This document shows, one piece after another, positions 62,778-64,000 of a stretch of DNA of 64,000 bases. The notes under the pieces are model-generated. The model ran no database searches. It had not been told where the DNA came from and saw nothing but the letters and a program-made list of their open reading frames with translations. Position 1 is the first letter of the stretch; each line of letters begins with the position of its first letter. The DNA is taken from positions 1,677,347 to 1,741,346 of the forward strand of contig NC_005071.1 in assembly GCF_000011485.1 (NCBI RefSeq). Reading direction: 5' to 3'. Position numbers and translations under genes: made by a program. This DNA is from Prochlorococcus marinus str. MIT 9313 (GTDB lineage: Bacteria; Cyanobacteriota; Cyanobacteriia; PCC-6307; Cyanobiaceae).

Positions 62778-64000
62778 TTGGGAGATCTCCCGATCGACTC
62801 GCTGCTAACGCAGCTCTGCCACAGCCTTACTGCAAGTGCCACAGTGCTGCTGCAAGCGCCACCAGGGGCAGGGAAAACCACCAGAGTGCCGCTTGCCCTT
62901 TTGGGTGCCCTTGATGGTCACACCCCTCTTCCAGGCAGAATCTGGATGCTGGAACCACGACGATTAGCTGTCAAAGCAGCAGCCTCGCGACTAGCCGCAA
63001 GCTTGAAAGAGCCATTAGGAGAGCGCGTGGGCTTCGCTATAAGACATGAACAGCTGCGCTCAAAACGAACTCAATTAGAGGTCATTACAGACGGCTTGTT
63101 TCTACGTCGCCTTCAGCGTGATCCAAGCCTAAACGGCATTGATTGCGTGATCTTTGATGAATTTCACGAACGACGGCGAGACAGCGACCTCGCCCTGGCC
63201 CTTTTGCTTGAAGCCCGACCGCTGCTCCATCCAGAGCTACGGCTTCTGCTCATGTCTGCAACGCTCAATCTTGGCGAATTACAAGATCGCCTACCAGAAG
63301 CAACCCTTCTACAGAGCGAGGGGAAAGCCTTCCCCGTCGCGACCCATCATCAGACACCCCGCCCAGACGAACCGTTACCCCATCAGGTGATGCGGGCCAT
63401 TACGGCCCATGCCCTACCTTTGAGCGAAGCAAGCGATCGCACCAGTTCACGCCCCACCGTGCTGGTGTTCCTGCCTGGACAACGTGAAATCAAACGCACC
63501 CAAGAACTACTGGCGGCTCAAGAAAGTCTTACGCATTGGAATCTTGCCTATCTTCACGGGCAACAGCCTCTGCATGTGCAAGCGCGGGCATTGCTTAGGG
63601 CTGAATCGCCTTGGATAGGCAAGATCGTCTTAGCAAGTTCTATCGCGGAGAGCTCACTCACCCTCGAAGGGGTTCGACTGGTCATCGACAGCGGCCTGAG
63701 TCGGCAAAGTCGCTTTGACCCCAACACTGGCATGGAAGGACTTGAGACAGTGCCCTCCAGCCTGGCAAGCGCCAATCAACGCCAAGGGCGAGCCGGACGC
63801 CAAGGTCCAGGCCAATGCGTTCGACTTTGGTCGCTAGCAGAACAACTGCGCAAGCCCGAACATGCACCTCCAGAAATACTTGTTGCCGATCCCATGCCCG
63901 TGGTGCTTGAGCTAGCGGCCTGGGGCGCTGGCTTAGGGGAAACCCTGCCATGGATCGACCCCCCACCTCAATCAACGTTGCAGAAGGGAAGGCAACAACT
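62778..64000 (+). CDS. hrpB: ATP-dependent helicase HrpB (5' part, runs off the window)
   Basis: HrpB is a DEAH-box helicase of uncertain cellular role. The window holds about 407 residues; the gene continues past 64000. LLQAPPGAGKTTRVP is motif I, EPRRLAVKAAASRLA motif Ia, VIFDEFHERR motif II (DEFH), LLMSATLN motif III, VLVFLPGQREIKRT motif IV, ASSIAESSLTLEGV motif V and QRQGRAGRQGPG motif VI. The start is probably TTG at 62778, since relatives begin a few residues before the LPID-like segment. The C-terminal HrpB-specific domain is not in the window. Confidence 0.93.
   Translation, partial: MGDLPIDSLLTQLCHSLTASATVLLQAPPGAGKTTRVPLALLGALDGHTPLPGRIWMLEPRRLAVKAAASRLAASLKEPLGERVGFAIRHEQLRSKRTQLEVITDGLFLRRLQRDPSLNGIDCVIFDEFHERRRDSDLALALLLEARPLLHPELRLLLMSATLNLGELQDRLPEATLLQSEGKAFPVATHHQTPRPDEPLPHQVMRAITAHALPLSEASDRTSSRPTVLVFLPGQREIKRTQELLAAQESLTHWNLAYLHGQQPLHVQARALLRAESPWIGKIVLASSIAESSLTLEGVRLVIDSGLSRQSRFDPNTGMEGLETVPSSLASANQRQGRAGRQGPGQCVRLWSLAEQLRKPEHAPPEILVADPMPVVLELAAWGAGLGETLPWIDPPPQSTLQKGRQQ

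Overview
The window comes from a marine picocyanobacterium. The best match is a low-light Prochlorococcus of the MIT9313/MIT9303 type, inferred from gene content and moderate GC rather than from any search. The evidence is a psbX gene, a ycf66 gene, a high-light-inducible (Hli) protein, a circularly permuted two-piece tmRNA, a complete sufBCDS operon with divergent sufR, a KtrA/KtrB potassium uptake pair, and several Nif11-type peptides. One of these is a prochlorosin (ProcA-type lanthipeptide) precursor.

Layout. 1-5.5 kb: the tmRNA gene, an RNA methyltransferase, then a gene-poor accessory stretch with tiny ORFs, a YqjD/YqjE-like membrane pair and a Nif11 protein. 5.5-16.7 kb: a housekeeping block (LigD phosphoesterase-like protein, smc, PRC-barrel protein, msrB, a lipid-A-disaccharide-synthase-related protein, tRNA-Leu, accC, yggT, psbX, ycf66, two lipoprotein-like propeller fragments). 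16.7-21 kb: Hli coupled to a BacA/SbmA-like ABC exporter, a HIT protein, and a decayed comM. 21.5-32.8 kb: DUF3747 protein, def, an S9 peptidase, the suf cluster, a DUF4912 protein and a tiny membrane protein. 32.8-35.6 kb: an accessory islet with a truncated mpg, the prochlorosin precursor and its terminator, a transposase remnant and two secreted proteins. 35.7-47.8 kb: pgm, an RND efflux pump with its adaptor, a RarA fusion, a secreted DUF1400-like protein, a pilin-like protein, a phosphopantetheinyl transferase, prxQ and coaX. 47.8-56.7 kb: cysH, NDH-2, hflX, an SLC13 anion transporter, ktrB, ktrA and anmK. 56.7-64 kb: a ribbon-helix-helix regulator with a candidate operator, a repeat-bearing small protein, a Nif11-like peptide ending in GG, an ABC-F protein, htrA, small conserved proteins, and the start of hrpB, which runs off the window.

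How the genes work together. sufBCDS and sufR form an Fe-S assembly and regulation unit. cysH with the SLC13 transporter points to sulfate assimilation, although the transporter's substrate is an inference. ktrB and ktrA are a sodium-dependent potassium uptake system. The adaptor and RND pump form two parts of a tripartite efflux system whose outer membrane channel must be encoded elsewhere. The most interesting region is the 33-34.6 kb islet, where an orphan lanthipeptide precursor sits between two gene remnants with no modification enzyme or exporter nearby. That fits the known scattered organisation of prochlorosin precursor genes.
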